A stretch of 64,000 nucleotides of DNA from an uncultured Roseicyclus sp. (lineage in GTDB: Bacteria > Pseudomonadota > Alphaproteobacteria > Rhodobacterales > Rhodobacteraceae), in assembly GCA_947494975.1 (NCBI GenBank), contig CANLXA010000002.1:310001-374000 (forward strand). The letters run 5' to 3'. The position numbers and the translations under genes are program-made. Under the pieces are notes generated by a model that made no database searches, was not told the DNA's origin, and saw only the letters and a list, made by a program, of their open reading frames with translations. Numbering within the stretch: position 1 is the stretch's first letter; every line of letters starts with the position of its first letter. Positions 42,764 to 50,877 of this stretch are shown here, piece by piece.

Positions 42764-43603
42764 ATGAATGTTCAAAGAATTGCCGCGTTCAGCCAAGATG
42801 GTGAAGGGGGAAACCCGGCAGGCGTTGTCTTGCTGGATGCGCCTGTTGGTGCGGACGAGATGGCGCGGGTCGCGGCCGACGTGGGGTATTCGGAAACCGC
42901 CTTTGCCGTGGCGCAGGACGAGGACGGGACGGCCTGGCGCGTTCGCTACTTCTCGCCGGAATCCGAAGTGCCGTTCTGCGGCCATGCGACCATCGCGCTC
43001 GGGGCTGCGCTTGGCCTGCGCGGCGGGGAGGGCACCTACGCGCTGACGCTGAACGATGCGTCGATCACCGTCGAGGCCGAAGGGACGGGGGACAAGATGA
43101 CGGCCACGCTGTTGTCACCGCCCACGCGCAGTCAAAGCCTTTCGGCGGAAGAACAGGAAGACGTCCTGGCCCTGCTGCATCTCGATCCCGATGACCTCGA
43201 TCCAAGGCTTGCACCGGCGCGGATCCATGGCGGTGCGGATCATGTTGTCCTGCCGCTGAAATCGCGCGCCACATTGGCCGCGATGACTTATGATCTGGAT
43301 GCGGGGCGCACGATCATGCGCAAACATGATCTTGTCACCGTGATGCTCGTATTCATCGATGGCGATCAAAGCTTTGTCGCCAGAAATGCCTTTGCTTCGG
43401 GCGGTGTTCTGGAAGACCCGGCCACCGGTGCGGCCGCGGCGGCCTTTGCGGGATATCTGCGCGATCAGGGCTGGCCCCATGGCGGGCAATTCGTCATCCG
43501 GCAGGGCGAGGATATGGGCAGCCCGTCCCTGATCCAGGTGCGTTTGGATGATGAGAAGGGCGCGCCCGTCCGCGTCACGGGCGCGGCCCGAACGATCGAA
43601 TAG
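42764..43603 (+). CDS. PhzF-family isomerase
   Basis: 279 aa, with AGGAGG 6 bases before the ATG. QRIAAFSQDGEGGNPAGVVL, the catalytic Glu region GYSETAFAV, and YFSPESEVPFCGHATIALGA are hallmark PhzF elements, with DPATGAAAAAFAGYL near the end. PhzF in phenazine makers isomerises a dihydro-hydroxyanthranilate, but most homologues act on other amino-acid-like substrates; no phenazine genes are present. Divergent from the Lrp regulator. Confidence 0.9.
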   Translation: MNVQRIAAFSQDGEGGNPAGVVLLDAPVGADEMARVAADVGYSETAFAVAQDEDGTAWRVRYFSPESEVPFCGHATIALGAALGLRGGEGTYALTLNDASITVEAEGTGDKMTATLLSPPTRSQSLSAEEQEDVLALLHLDPDDLDPRLAPARIHGGADHVVLPLKSRATLAAMTYDLDAGRTIMRKHDLVTVMLVFIDGDQSFVARNAFASGGVLEDPATGAAAAAFAGYLRDQGWPHGGQFVIRQGEDMGSPSLIQVRLDDEKGAPVRVTGAARTIE

Positions 43604-43665
43604 GGGGCGGCGCGGGCTGCACCCTCGCCTGCGGGGTCTGCACCGTTGGCCAGACCGGCGCGGCG

Positions 43666-44553
43666 TCAGCCCGTTCGCCGCCGCGCCGCCGCGCGCTTCA
43701 GGCTCGCCGTAATCCCGGACAGCACCTCCTTGTTCTGGCGCGGAACCTGCCAGTAAAGCGGCGTCTCCAGTACGATATCAGGGCGCAAGGCCACCAGCGC
43801 ACCGCTTTCGAAATGCGGGGCAATCATCTCTTCGGGGTTCACCGCCCATCCCAGACCGGCCTTGGCCGCATCGGTGATGCCGTGGGTCGAGGGCAGGTAA
43901 TGCGTTGGCAGCGTTGAGATATTGATCTCCGCCACCTTCGAAGCCCAGGCCCGCTGCAATCGATCCTTGCGGCTGTAGGTGAGCGCGGGCGCGCGCAGGA
44001 GGGCGGAGAGGGTGACGCCCTCGGCGAAGTGATAATCCGCGAAAGCCGGTGAGGCGAAGCCCACATAACGCAGCGGTCCCAGCGGGGTGATGTCGCAGCC
44101 CGCCACCGGCACCGCGCGGGCGGTGATCGCGCCCGCCGCTTCACCTGACAGGAGCAGGCGTTCGGAATGGTCCTGATCGTCGATGATGAGATCGTAGAAG
44201 AGCCAGTCTTCCTGCGGCAGGGCGGGCAGGACCCAGGAGGCCAGCGTGTCGGCCGTCACCGCGATTCTGAGTGGCGCGTCGAGATAGATCGGCGCCATTT
44301 TCAGGCGGTCGGCCAGCCGCTGTTCCATCAATGCCAGCGTTTCGGCATGGGCGCGGATCTTCTGTCCGGCCTCGGTCGGTTTGACCGGGCGGCTGCGCAG
44401 CAGAAGGACGGCGCCGACATGCTCCTCCAGCCCGCGGATGCGCTGGGAGATCGCGGATTGCGAGACGCCCAGGCGCGCGGCCGCCCGATCGAAGGATCCG
44501 GTATCGAGCACGGCGGCGAGCGCGGCGAGGGAGGCACGGTCAAACATTAGCAT
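43666..44553 (-). CDS. argP: LysR-family regulator ArgP/LysG-type
   Basis: 295 aa. The HTH is LAAVLDTGSFDRAAARLGVS, QSAISQRIRGLEEHVGAVLL. The effector domain has VTADTLASWVLPALPQEDWL and YVGFASPAFADYHF, typical of the ArgP/LysG subgroup that senses lysine and arginine. It is divergent from a LysE-type exporter, the standard pairing. Starting Met may be residue 1 or 3 (MLMFDRAS). Confidence 0.92.
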   Translation of the reverse strand: MLMFDRASLAALAAVLDTGSFDRAAARLGVSQSAISQRIRGLEEHVGAVLLLRSRPVKPTEAGQKIRAHAETLALMEQRLADRLKMAPIYLDAPLRIAVTADTLASWVLPALPQEDWLFYDLIIDDQDHSERLLLSGEAAGAITARAVPVAGCDITPLGPLRYVGFASPAFADYHFAEGVTLSALLRAPALTYSRKDRLQRAWASKVAEINISTLPTHYLPSTHGITDAAKAGLGWAVNPEEMIAPHFESGALVALRPDIVLETPLYWQVPRQNKEVLSGITASLKRAAARRRTG

Positions 44554-44638
44554 TGCTTATACTACATCTTTACTATGCGTTCGACTAATGAACGAACCTG
44601 CGTTACCGGGTGACCAAATCCTAACGAAACGCCCCCTC

Positions 44639-45244
44639 ATGCCGTCCGTTTTTGCCGCCGGGTTCGCTCTTTCGATCTCGCTGATCCTCGCCATCGGTGC
44701 GCAGAACGCCTTCGTCCTGCGCCAGGGCCTGCGGCGCGCCCATGTGGGGGCGGTGGTGCTGATCTGTTGCCTCTCCGAAGCGGTGCTGATTTTCGCGGGC
44801 GTCGCGGGCTTCGGTGTGGTCGCCGAGCGCGCGCCCTGGGCGTTGGAGGCGATGCGCTGGGGTGGGGCCCTGTTCCTGCTGGTCTACGGGCTGCGCTCGC
44901 TCCACGCCGCCTGGACATCAACCGACGCGCTGGAAACCGGCGGCGCTGCCACGCAGAGCCTGTCGGCCGCCATCGGCACGGCGCTGATCCTGACCTGGGC
45001 CAATCCGCATGTGTATCTCGATACGGTCGGCCTGATCGGCGCGGTCGCTGCCACCTATGGCCCGGCGCGGTGGACCTTTGGCGCGGGTGCGCTCGCCGCG
45101 TCCTGCGTCTTCTTCGTGACCCTCGGCTATGGCGCGCGGGGACTTGCGCCGATCTTTGCCAGGCCGCGGGCCTGGGCGGTGCTGGACGGGATCGTGGGCG
45201 TGACCATGCTGGCGCTTGCTGCGAAACTGGCGCTCAGCCCCTGA
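44639..45244 (+). CDS. LysE/ArgO-type basic amino-acid exporter
   Basis: 201 aa from ATG 44639; an upstream in-frame ATG at 44588 would add a non-hydrophobic 17 residues. Six hydrophobic segments: FALSISLILAIGAQNAFVLR with the conserved GAQNAFVLRQG, and GTALILTWANPHVYLDTVGL with the WANPHVYLDT motif. It exports lysine or arginine when these accumulate and is presumably activated by the divergent ArgP. Confidence 0.92.
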   Translation: MPSVFAAGFALSISLILAIGAQNAFVLRQGLRRAHVGAVVLICCLSEAVLIFAGVAGFGVVAERAPWALEAMRWGGALFLLVYGLRSLHAAWTSTDALETGGAATQSLSAAIGTALILTWANPHVYLDTVGLIGAVAATYGPARWTFGAGALAASCVFFVTLGYGARGLAPIFARPRAWAVLDGIVGVTMLALAAKLALSP

Positions 45245-45288
45245 ACGCGCCTTGCCCCCGCCGCGCCCCGGTGATCTGTTGGGCGCAG

Positions 45289-46218
45289 ATGGACACGCCC
45301 GATACCCCAAAATCCGCAATCGCCGCGCCGATTTCCCGCCCCGGCATGGGCATCTTCTGGATGCTGGTCACCGGCATCTGCTTTGTCAGCGTGACGGCCA
45401 GCGTGAAGATGGTGGGGGATGCGGTGCCGTCGACCCAGGCCGGATTCCTGCGCTATGCGCTGGGCCTGATCTTTCTGATCCCGATGCTGCCCGCGGTGCG
45501 GCGGGTGCGGGTGCGCGGCGCGCTGGGCGGGCTGTTTCTGGCGCGGGGGATGGCCCATGCGCTGGCGGTGTCGCTGTGGTTCTTTGCCATGGCGCGCATC
45601 CCGATTGCCGATGTGACCGCGCTCAATTACCTCAACCCGGTCTATGTGATCCTTCTGGCGGTGGTGTTTCTGGGTGAGCGGCTGGGGCCATGGCGGATCG
45701 CGGCGGTGGCGGTGGCCTTCATCGGGACCTTCGTGATCATCCGGCCCGGATTTCGCGAGATCGATCCGGGCCATATCGTGATGCTCTTCGCGGCCGTCGC
45801 CATGGCGGCGAGCTATTTTCTGGCGAAGCTTCTGTCGCAGCGGGTCGCGGCGGAGGTGGTGGTGTTCTACCTGTCGATCATCGTGCCGGCCGTTCTCCTG
45901 CCCTTTGTCCTGCCGGTCTGGGTGCCGGTGGCGTGGGTCGATCTGGGCTGGCTGTTCGTCTGCGCCGCCTTTGCGACGGCGGGCCATTACACGATGACGC
46001 TGGCCTTCCGCGCCGCGCCCCTGACAGTGACGCAGCCGGTCGCCTTCCTGCAACTGGTCTGGGCGACGCTTCTGGGGGTGCTGGTGTTCTCGGAGGCGGT
46101 CGATGGCTTCGTGTTGCTGGGTGGCGGGATGATCATCGCGGCGGTCAGTTTCATCACCTGGCGCGAGGCGATGCGGGGCCGCAGACCCGGCCCGGCGGAG
46201 CTTCCCAAACTGCCCTGA
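45289..46218 (+). CDS. DMT (EamA) family permease
   Basis: 309 aa from ATG 45289. Ten helices in two EamA units (FWMLVTGICFVSVTASVKMV, FLARGMAHALAVSLWFFAMA; then IVMLFAAVAMAASYFLAKLL, FATAGHYTMTLAFRAAPLTV). The RxxxxxxxFxAM...P...ALNYLNPVYVILLA pattern is typical of rhodobacteral S-adenosylmethionine/drug-metabolite permeases. Substrate unknown. 44 bases downstream of the LysE gene. Confidence 0.9.
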   Translation: MDTPDTPKSAIAAPISRPGMGIFWMLVTGICFVSVTASVKMVGDAVPSTQAGFLRYALGLIFLIPMLPAVRRVRVRGALGGLFLARGMAHALAVSLWFFAMARIPIADVTALNYLNPVYVILLAVVFLGERLGPWRIAAVAVAFIGTFVIIRPGFREIDPGHIVMLFAAVAMAASYFLAKLLSQRVAAEVVVFYLSIIVPAVLLPFVLPVWVPVAWVDLGWLFVCAAFATAGHYTMTLAFRAAPLTVTQPVAFLQLVWATLLGVLVFSEAVDGFVLLGGGMIIAAVSFITWREAMRGRRPGPAELPKLP

Positions 46219-46352
46219 AATTGAGCAGGCGCCCGGCCGTTCGCCCATGGCGATACCAATTTCTCACGCCGCAGCGCCGCAAATGGGCGGTGCGGGCTTG
46301 AGCCCGCCGCGCGCCGCATCTTGATGGAGGTCTCAGGCGGGAGGACGTGCAG

Positions 46353-47051
46353 ATGACCCTTGAGGCCCTGGTTTTTGGCGGGATTGGCACCCTGGCCGAG
46401 TGTGCGGAAACCGATCGCAAGGCCTGGAACAGCGCCTTTCGGGCCCATGATGTGGATTGGCATTGGTCCTGGCATACCTACGCGGAATTGATGCGGGCGG
46501 GCGGCGACCGGCAATTGGCCTCGCGCTACGTCGCGATGACGGGACAGGCCTGTGGCGTGCCGGCGGAGGTGCTGGATGCGACTCATCAGAATGTCTTTGC
46601 CTCGTGCCTGACCCATGAGATGCCGTTGCGCCCCGGTGTGGCGCGGGTGCTGTCGTGGTCGATCCGGGCGGGGTTGCGCCTGGCGCTGGTGACGCGGGCC
46701 GAGGCGCTGCCGGTGCGGGCGCTGTTGCAGGCGACGGCGCGGCAACGTTCGGGCATCGAATTTGACGTGGCGGTGCTGCGCGGGGACGTGCCGCATATGG
46801 CACCGCATCCCGATGCGATGGAATTTGCCCTGGACGCGTTGGGCGTGGGGCGGGGCCGGGTGGCGGTGGTGGCCGATACGCCCGCCATGGCGCTGGCGGC
46901 CCAGGAGGCCGGGCTGCCGGTTCTGGCCTTTCCGGGGCTGCTGGCGGAGGTGGAGCCCGATGATTTCGGGGCGTTGCCGCGCACGAGCGTTCTGAGTGCG
47001 GAGGCGGTGACGGGCGCCTGGGTCGGCTGGCAGGACACCGCGGCGCAATAG
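46353..47051 (+). CDS. HAD-superfamily protein lacking catalytic aspartates
   Basis: 232 aa from ATG 46353, 8 bases after GGGAGGA. It follows the fold of CbbY-like phosphatases, but motif I is FGGIGTLAE where DxDGTLxE is expected, so both catalytic Asp residues are Gly and Ile. Motif II keeps Thr (LALVTRAEA). The motif III Lys is replaced (HMAPHPDAM). Motif IV keeps one Asp (VAVVADTPAMALAAQEAG). It should not be a phosphatase. The frame is intact, with no sign of decay, which suggests a binding or regulatory role. Known families contain similar pseudoenzymes. Confidence 0.8.
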   Translation: MTLEALVFGGIGTLAECAETDRKAWNSAFRAHDVDWHWSWHTYAELMRAGGDRQLASRYVAMTGQACGVPAEVLDATHQNVFASCLTHEMPLRPGVARVLSWSIRAGLRLALVTRAEALPVRALLQATARQRSGIEFDVAVLRGDVPHMAPHPDAMEFALDALGVGRGRVAVVADTPAMALAAQEAGLPVLAFPGLLAEVEPDDFGALPRTSVLSAEAVTGAWVGWQDTAAQ

Positions 47052-47130
47052 GGGCATTTGACCTATCGCAAAGCGCGCGCGGCGCGGCGGCGGCAGAGTG
47101 GGCCGACACATTGCCAGAGGAGGCCCGCCG

Positions 47131-47370
47131 ATGTCCCATACACCCCATGAATTGCAGGAAGAATTCCCCGGCCAGGCCGAACAGATCCACGCCCTGAAGG
47201 AGAGCAATGCCCATTTCGCGAAACTGGCCGACGCCTATCACGAGATCAACCGGGCCGTGCACCGGGCCGAGACCGGGGTGGAGCCGGTGGAGGATCTGGC
47301 CGAGACCCGGATGCGCAAGGAGCGGATGCGCCTGAAGGACGAGATTGCCGGGATGCTGGCCAAGGCCTGA
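47131..47370 (+). CDS. YdcH family protein (DUF465)
   Basis: 79 aa from ATG 47131, with GAGGAGG 7 bases upstream. HELQEEFPGQAEQIHALKES, NAHFAKLADAYHEINRAVHR, KERMRLKDEIAGMLAKA: one helical hairpin with conserved H-F-xx-L-x-xY-H-xx-N. Function unknown; cytoplasmic. Confidence 0.9.
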   Translation: MSHTPHELQEEFPGQAEQIHALKESNAHFAKLADAYHEINRAVHRAETGVEPVEDLAETRMRKERMRLKDEIAGMLAKA

Positions 47371-47467
47371 TCCGAAAGGCGCGGCTGCGCCGCATGTCTT
47401 TTGCCTCGCGTCGGCGCTGGCGCGCCTTGGGCTCAGGAGCCGGGGGAGATCCCCCGGGGCCCCTTTT

Positions 47468-47490
47468 GGGTATTTCGGACCAGTGGACGG
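47468..47490 (+). repeat. Dispersed 23-bp intergenic motif, copy 4
   Basis: GGGTATTT, CGGACCA, GTGGACGG. It ends two bases before the stop codon of the minus-strand CoxG-like gene. Just before it on the plus strand is a perfect hairpin CCGGGGGA-GA-TCCCCCGG. Confidence 0.65.
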
Positions 47491-47492
47491 GG

Positions 47493-47954
47493 TCAGGCGG
47501 TGTCGTCTGACGGGCCTTCGAGATGGGCCTGGAAGCGTTCGAAGAACTGGTCGGCCATTTTTGTGGCGAAGCTGTCGACGAGCCGCGAGCCCAATTGCGC
47601 CAGCTTGCCGCCCACCTTGGCGTCGACATCGTAGCGCAGGTCCGTGCCGCCGTCGGGATGGTCGGAGAGGTGCACCTCGGCCGCGCCCTTGGCGAAGCCC
47701 GCGACGCCGCCCTTGCCTTCGCCGGAGATGGTGTAGCTTTCGCCCGGGACGACATCGGAGAGGGTCACCGCGCCCTTGAACGTGGCCTTGACCGGGCCGA
47801 CCTTCTGTTTGACCACGGCCTCGAAGCCGTCTTCCGGGGTGCCCGTGAGCTCTTCGCAGCCGGGGATGCAGGCCTTCAGGACCTCGGCCTCATTCAGGGC
47901 GGCCCAGACGCTTTGGCGGTCGGCGGCGATGTGGCGGCTGGCATGCAGTTCCAT
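47493..47954 (-). CDS. CoxG-type SRPBCC protein
   Basis: 153 aa. ASRHIAADRQSVWAALNEAE, then LKACIPGCEELTGTPEDGFE and VKATFKGAVTLSDVVPGESY are characteristic of the CO dehydrogenase subunit G family. These proteins attach molybdenum hydroxylases to the membrane or handle assembly. No CoxL/M/S genes are in the window, so its partner is elsewhere. Close to pccR but separated by 62 bases. Confidence 0.88.
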   Translation of the reverse strand: MELHASRHIAADRQSVWAALNEAEVLKACIPGCEELTGTPEDGFEAVVKQKVGPVKATFKGAVTLSDVVPGESYTISGEGKGGVAGFAKGAAEVHLSDHPDGGTDLRYDVDAKVGGKLAQLGSRLVDSFATKMADQFFERFQAHLEGPSDDTA

Positions 47955-48016
47955 GGGCGGGTTCCTTCAGTGGCGTCAGACAGGGGTAGCGGGGCGGGGC
48001 GGGCGGCGTCAATGCG

Positions 48017-49411
48017 CTAGGGCGCCACCTCATAAGGCAGAGTGCCCCGGCGGTTGGGGTCGACACTGAGCCGACGTTCCAGCGGTGGGACGGCGCGTTG
48101 GTGGCAATTGGCGCGTTCGCAGATCCGGCACGAGATCCCGATGGGCTGAAAGGCGCTTTCGCGGTTCAGATCGAGGCCGTCGGCATAGACCAGCGCCGCG
48201 GCGTGGCGCACTTCGCACCCGAGCGAGATGGCGTAGCGGCGTGTCGGGCTTCCCCAGGCGCCGCCGGATTTCGAGACGTCGCGGGCCAGGATCACGTAGC
48301 GTGCGCCGTCGGGCGTTTCGGCCAGTTGGCGCAGGAACCGACCGGGTGTTTCGAACGCCTGGTGCACGTTCCAGAGCGGGCAGGCGCCGCCGAACCGCGC
48401 GAATTGCAGGAGTGTGGCGGAGTGGCGTTTGGTGACGGTGCCTGCCTGATCCACGCGGGCGAAGAAGAACGGGATGCCCTTGGCCTGCGGGCGCTGCAGG
48501 GTGCTGAGCCGATGGGCGATCTGTTCGATCGAAGCCTCAAAGGCGATGGCGAGGCGCTCCAGATCGTGGCGGGTGTCCTGGGCGGCTTCGGCGAAGCGCG
48601 TATAGGGCATCAGGCAGGCGCCCGCGAAGTAATTGGCCATGCCGATCCGTGCGATCTCGCGCGCGGTGTCGGATTGGAAGCGGGCCAGATCGAGGGTGGC
48701 TTCGATCAGGTCGTGCTGACCCAGAAGCGCGTATTGGTGCAGCAGCTGGAAGCGCTGGGTTTCGGGCGCGGCGCGGGGTGAGAGGGTGAGCACCCTGGTG
48801 GCGGGATCGTAGTGGCGCACGCCTTCACCGGCGGCGTGGCGGAGCGTGACGCCGCGATCGGCCAGCACGCTTTGGGCATGGGCGGCGAGATCGCCGCTGG
48901 CCCGCGCGGCGAAGCGCTCGGCGGCGCGGTCCACGGCGTCGACGTAATTGTCGGTGTAGTGGAAGAAATCGCGCACCTCTTCCCAGGGGCTGGCCGTGGC
49001 GGAGGTTTGCTGACCGAGCGCCTCGTCGAGGGAGGCGAGGCGCTCATGGGTTTGCCGGTAGGCGCGGTGGAGCTCCAGGAAGGCGCGGGCGAGGGATGGC
49101 GCATTGGAGGCGGTGAGGCGCAGATCAGCCAGCGCGGGGGCGGCATCGGCGAAGATCGGATCGGCCAGCGCCTCGCGCATGTCGGATAACAGACGGTCGG
49201 TATCGGAGGCGGCGAACTCGGTGACATCGGCGCCGAAATCCTGTGCCAGGCCCAGAAGGACCGCGGTGGAGAGCGGGCGGTTGTTGTTCTCCATCTGGTT
49301 GAGATAGGGCAGGGAGATGCCGAGCTTGGCGGCAAAATCCTTCTGGGTCAGGCCGACCCTGGTGCGCAGGGAGCGGAGCTTGGCACCGGCATAGAGTTTC
49401 TGGGCTGGCAT
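48017..49411 (-). CDS. pccR: PccR-type short-chain fatty acyl-CoA regulator (XRE HTH)
   Basis: 464 aa. An N-terminal XRE helix-turn-helix (LRSLRTRVGLTQKDFAAKLG, SLPYLNQMENNNRPL) is followed by a long domain typical of ScfR proteins. A C-terminal cysteine-containing segment ends it (ISCRICERANCHQR). In Rhodobacter sphaeroides PccR controls propionyl-CoA carboxylase. Here pccB is nearby and TTTGCAAA-like elements precede both pccR and pccB, supporting the same role. MFS gene at 49470 is downstream on the same strand relative to its own promoter, not cotranscribed. Confidence 0.92.
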   Translation of the reverse strand: MPAQKLYAGAKLRSLRTRVGLTQKDFAAKLGISLPYLNQMENNNRPLSTAVLLGLAQDFGADVTEFAASDTDRLLSDMREALADPIFADAAPALADLRLTASNAPSLARAFLELHRAYRQTHERLASLDEALGQQTSATASPWEEVRDFFHYTDNYVDAVDRAAERFAARASGDLAAHAQSVLADRGVTLRHAAGEGVRHYDPATRVLTLSPRAAPETQRFQLLHQYALLGQHDLIEATLDLARFQSDTAREIARIGMANYFAGACLMPYTRFAEAAQDTRHDLERLAIAFEASIEQIAHRLSTLQRPQAKGIPFFFARVDQAGTVTKRHSATLLQFARFGGACPLWNVHQAFETPGRFLRQLAETPDGARYVILARDVSKSGGAWGSPTRRYAISLGCEVRHAAALVYADGLDLNRESAFQPIGISCRICERANCHQRAVPPLERRLSVDPNRRGTLPYEVAP

Positions 49412-49425
49412 GGTACACCTCGGAC

Positions 49426-49455
49426 TTTGCTAAACCCGGTTTGCCGGTTTGCAAA
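49426..49455. promoter_or_regulatory. PccR-type sites upstream of pccR
   Basis: TTTGCTAA (49426-49433), TTTGCCGG (49440-49447) and a full TTTGCAAA (49448-49455). The last two form TTTGC-N3-TTTGCAAA, also found before pccB. Suggests autoregulation. Confidence 0.6.
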
Positions 49456-49469
49456 GCGGCGTGCAAGCC

Positions 49470-50684
49470 TCAGCCCGTGACCTGTGCTTCGCGCCGGATC
49501 ACGTAGAGGATCGCGATTACGGCGAGGATGGAGGTGGTGAGCATGATCAGGATCAGCGGATAGGCCCCGTCGCCCCGGGTCAGGAGCGCACCGGCACCGG
49601 CCGACAGGGTGGCCCCGCCGCCGAGCATGATCGCGCCGCCAAGCCCGCTGGCCGTGCCCGCCAGATGCGGGCGCACGGACAACATGCCGGATGTCGCATT
49701 GGGCAGGACCATGCCATTGCCGAGGCCAACGAAGGTCATGAACCCGAAAAACACCAGCGCCGTTTTCAGCCCGGCGAGGAAGAACAGAAGCGACAGCGTC
49801 AGGCCCACCGCCGACACGACGCAGCCCCAGAGCACCATCGTATTGATGCCGTAGCGCATCGAGTAGCGCCCCGAGATGCCGTTGCCGAAGAAGTACCCCA
49901 GGGCGGGCGCGCCGAAATAGAGGCCGACCTCGGTGGCCGACAGGCCGAACACCTCGGAGCCGACATAGGGCGCGCCGCCGAGATAGGCGAAGAACGCACC
50001 GGAGGCGAAGCCCGCGGACAGGCAATAGCCCCAGAACCGGCGGGCCGTCAGAAGCTCGGGATATTCGCGGAATTGCTCGGCGAAGCTTGCGGACTGAGCC
50101 TGCGCGGTTTCGCCCAAATCCAGCCAGATCAGCGTGAGTACCAGCACACCCAGCGCCAGCAGCATCCAGAAATTCGCCTGCCACCCCAGCGTCTCGTCAA
50201 GCACGCCGCCGATGGCGGGGCCGATCATCGGCACCACGGCCATGCCCATCGTCACATAACCGATCTGGCTTGCGGCCTGGGCCTCGTCATACATGTCGCG
50301 CACCACGGCACGGCCGAGCACAAGGCCCACGACCACCACGGCCTGCATCATGCGGAAGAACAGGAATACTTCGATGGAGCGCGCCAGCAGGCATCCGATC
50401 GTGGCAAGAAGAAACAGGATCAGCCCGCCGATCAGAACCGGCCTACGCCCGAACCGGTCGGAGATCGGGCCGATCACCACCTGCAACACGGCATTGACCG
50501 CCAGGTAGAGCGACACCGAGAGCTGCATCACCCGGTAATCGGTCTCGAAATAGGTGGTCATCGCGGGCAGCGAGGGCAGGAAGATGTTCATCGACAGCGC
50601 GCCAAGGCCCGTCAACACGATCAGTGTGAAAATATGTGGAGGGGTGGCGCGGCTCAAAAACTGCACCGGTAACGGCGTGCTCAT
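49470..50684 (-). CDS. MFS transporter, Bcr/CflA drug-resistance type
   Basis: 404 aa from ATG 50684. Twelve hydrophobic helices. ISDRFGRRPVLIGGLILFLL is the motif A loop, and RMMQAVVVVGLVLGRAVVRD and MVLPNATSGMLSVRPHLAGT are typical of Bcr/CflA exporters. It is divergent from pccB and shares the 193-base gap holding PccR sites, so propionate-linked control is possible. The start excludes the pccB region and in-frame upstream sequence. Confidence 0.88.
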   Translation of the reverse strand: MSTPLPVQFLSRATPPHIFTLIVLTGLGALSMNIFLPSLPAMTTYFETDYRVMQLSVSLYLAVNAVLQVVIGPISDRFGRRPVLIGGLILFLLATIGCLLARSIEVFLFFRMMQAVVVVGLVLGRAVVRDMYDEAQAASQIGYVTMGMAVVPMIGPAIGGVLDETLGWQANFWMLLALGVLVLTLIWLDLGETAQAQSASFAEQFREYPELLTARRFWGYCLSAGFASGAFFAYLGGAPYVGSEVFGLSATEVGLYFGAPALGYFFGNGISGRYSMRYGINTMVLWGCVVSAVGLTLSLLFFLAGLKTALVFFGFMTFVGLGNGMVLPNATSGMLSVRPHLAGTASGLGGAIMLGGGATLSAGAGALLTRGDGAYPLILIMLTTSILAVIAILYVIRREAQVTG

Positions 50685-50757
50685 GGCTGACGAAGTAAAG
50701 GGCCGGGGCGGGGGCGTCCAGTGCGCCGGCGCACAGAATGGGCCTGGTATCCGCAGA

Positions 50758-50805
50758 TTTGCAGTTTTGCAAATTAGACATTCAATTTGCAAACCGATTT
50801 GCAAA
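50758..50805. promoter_or_regulatory. PccR-type operator region upstream of pccB
   Basis: A perfect pair TTTGCAAACCGATTTGCAAA (TTTGCAAA-N4-TTTGCAAA) lies at 50786-50805, and TTTGCAGTTTTGCAAA lies at 50758-50773. The first matches the PccR motif I recall from Rhodobacter. It lies 72-92 bases before the pccB ATG. Confidence 0.72.
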
Positions 50806-50877
50806 TATACGAAATGGTGATGGCCTGCCGGACAGGGCTTGCCTAGGTTGCACCAACTCACAAAGGGAGACCTCGCC

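Noticed and set aside
42764-43603. Phenazine biosynthesis cluster
   Set aside because: Only a PhzF-type isomerase is present; no phzA-G genes nearby.
46353-46400. Frameshift or sequencing error explaining the missing HAD motif
   Set aside because: The frame continues without break and the adjacent residues GTLAE align; a two-residue substitution cannot be made by a simple indel.
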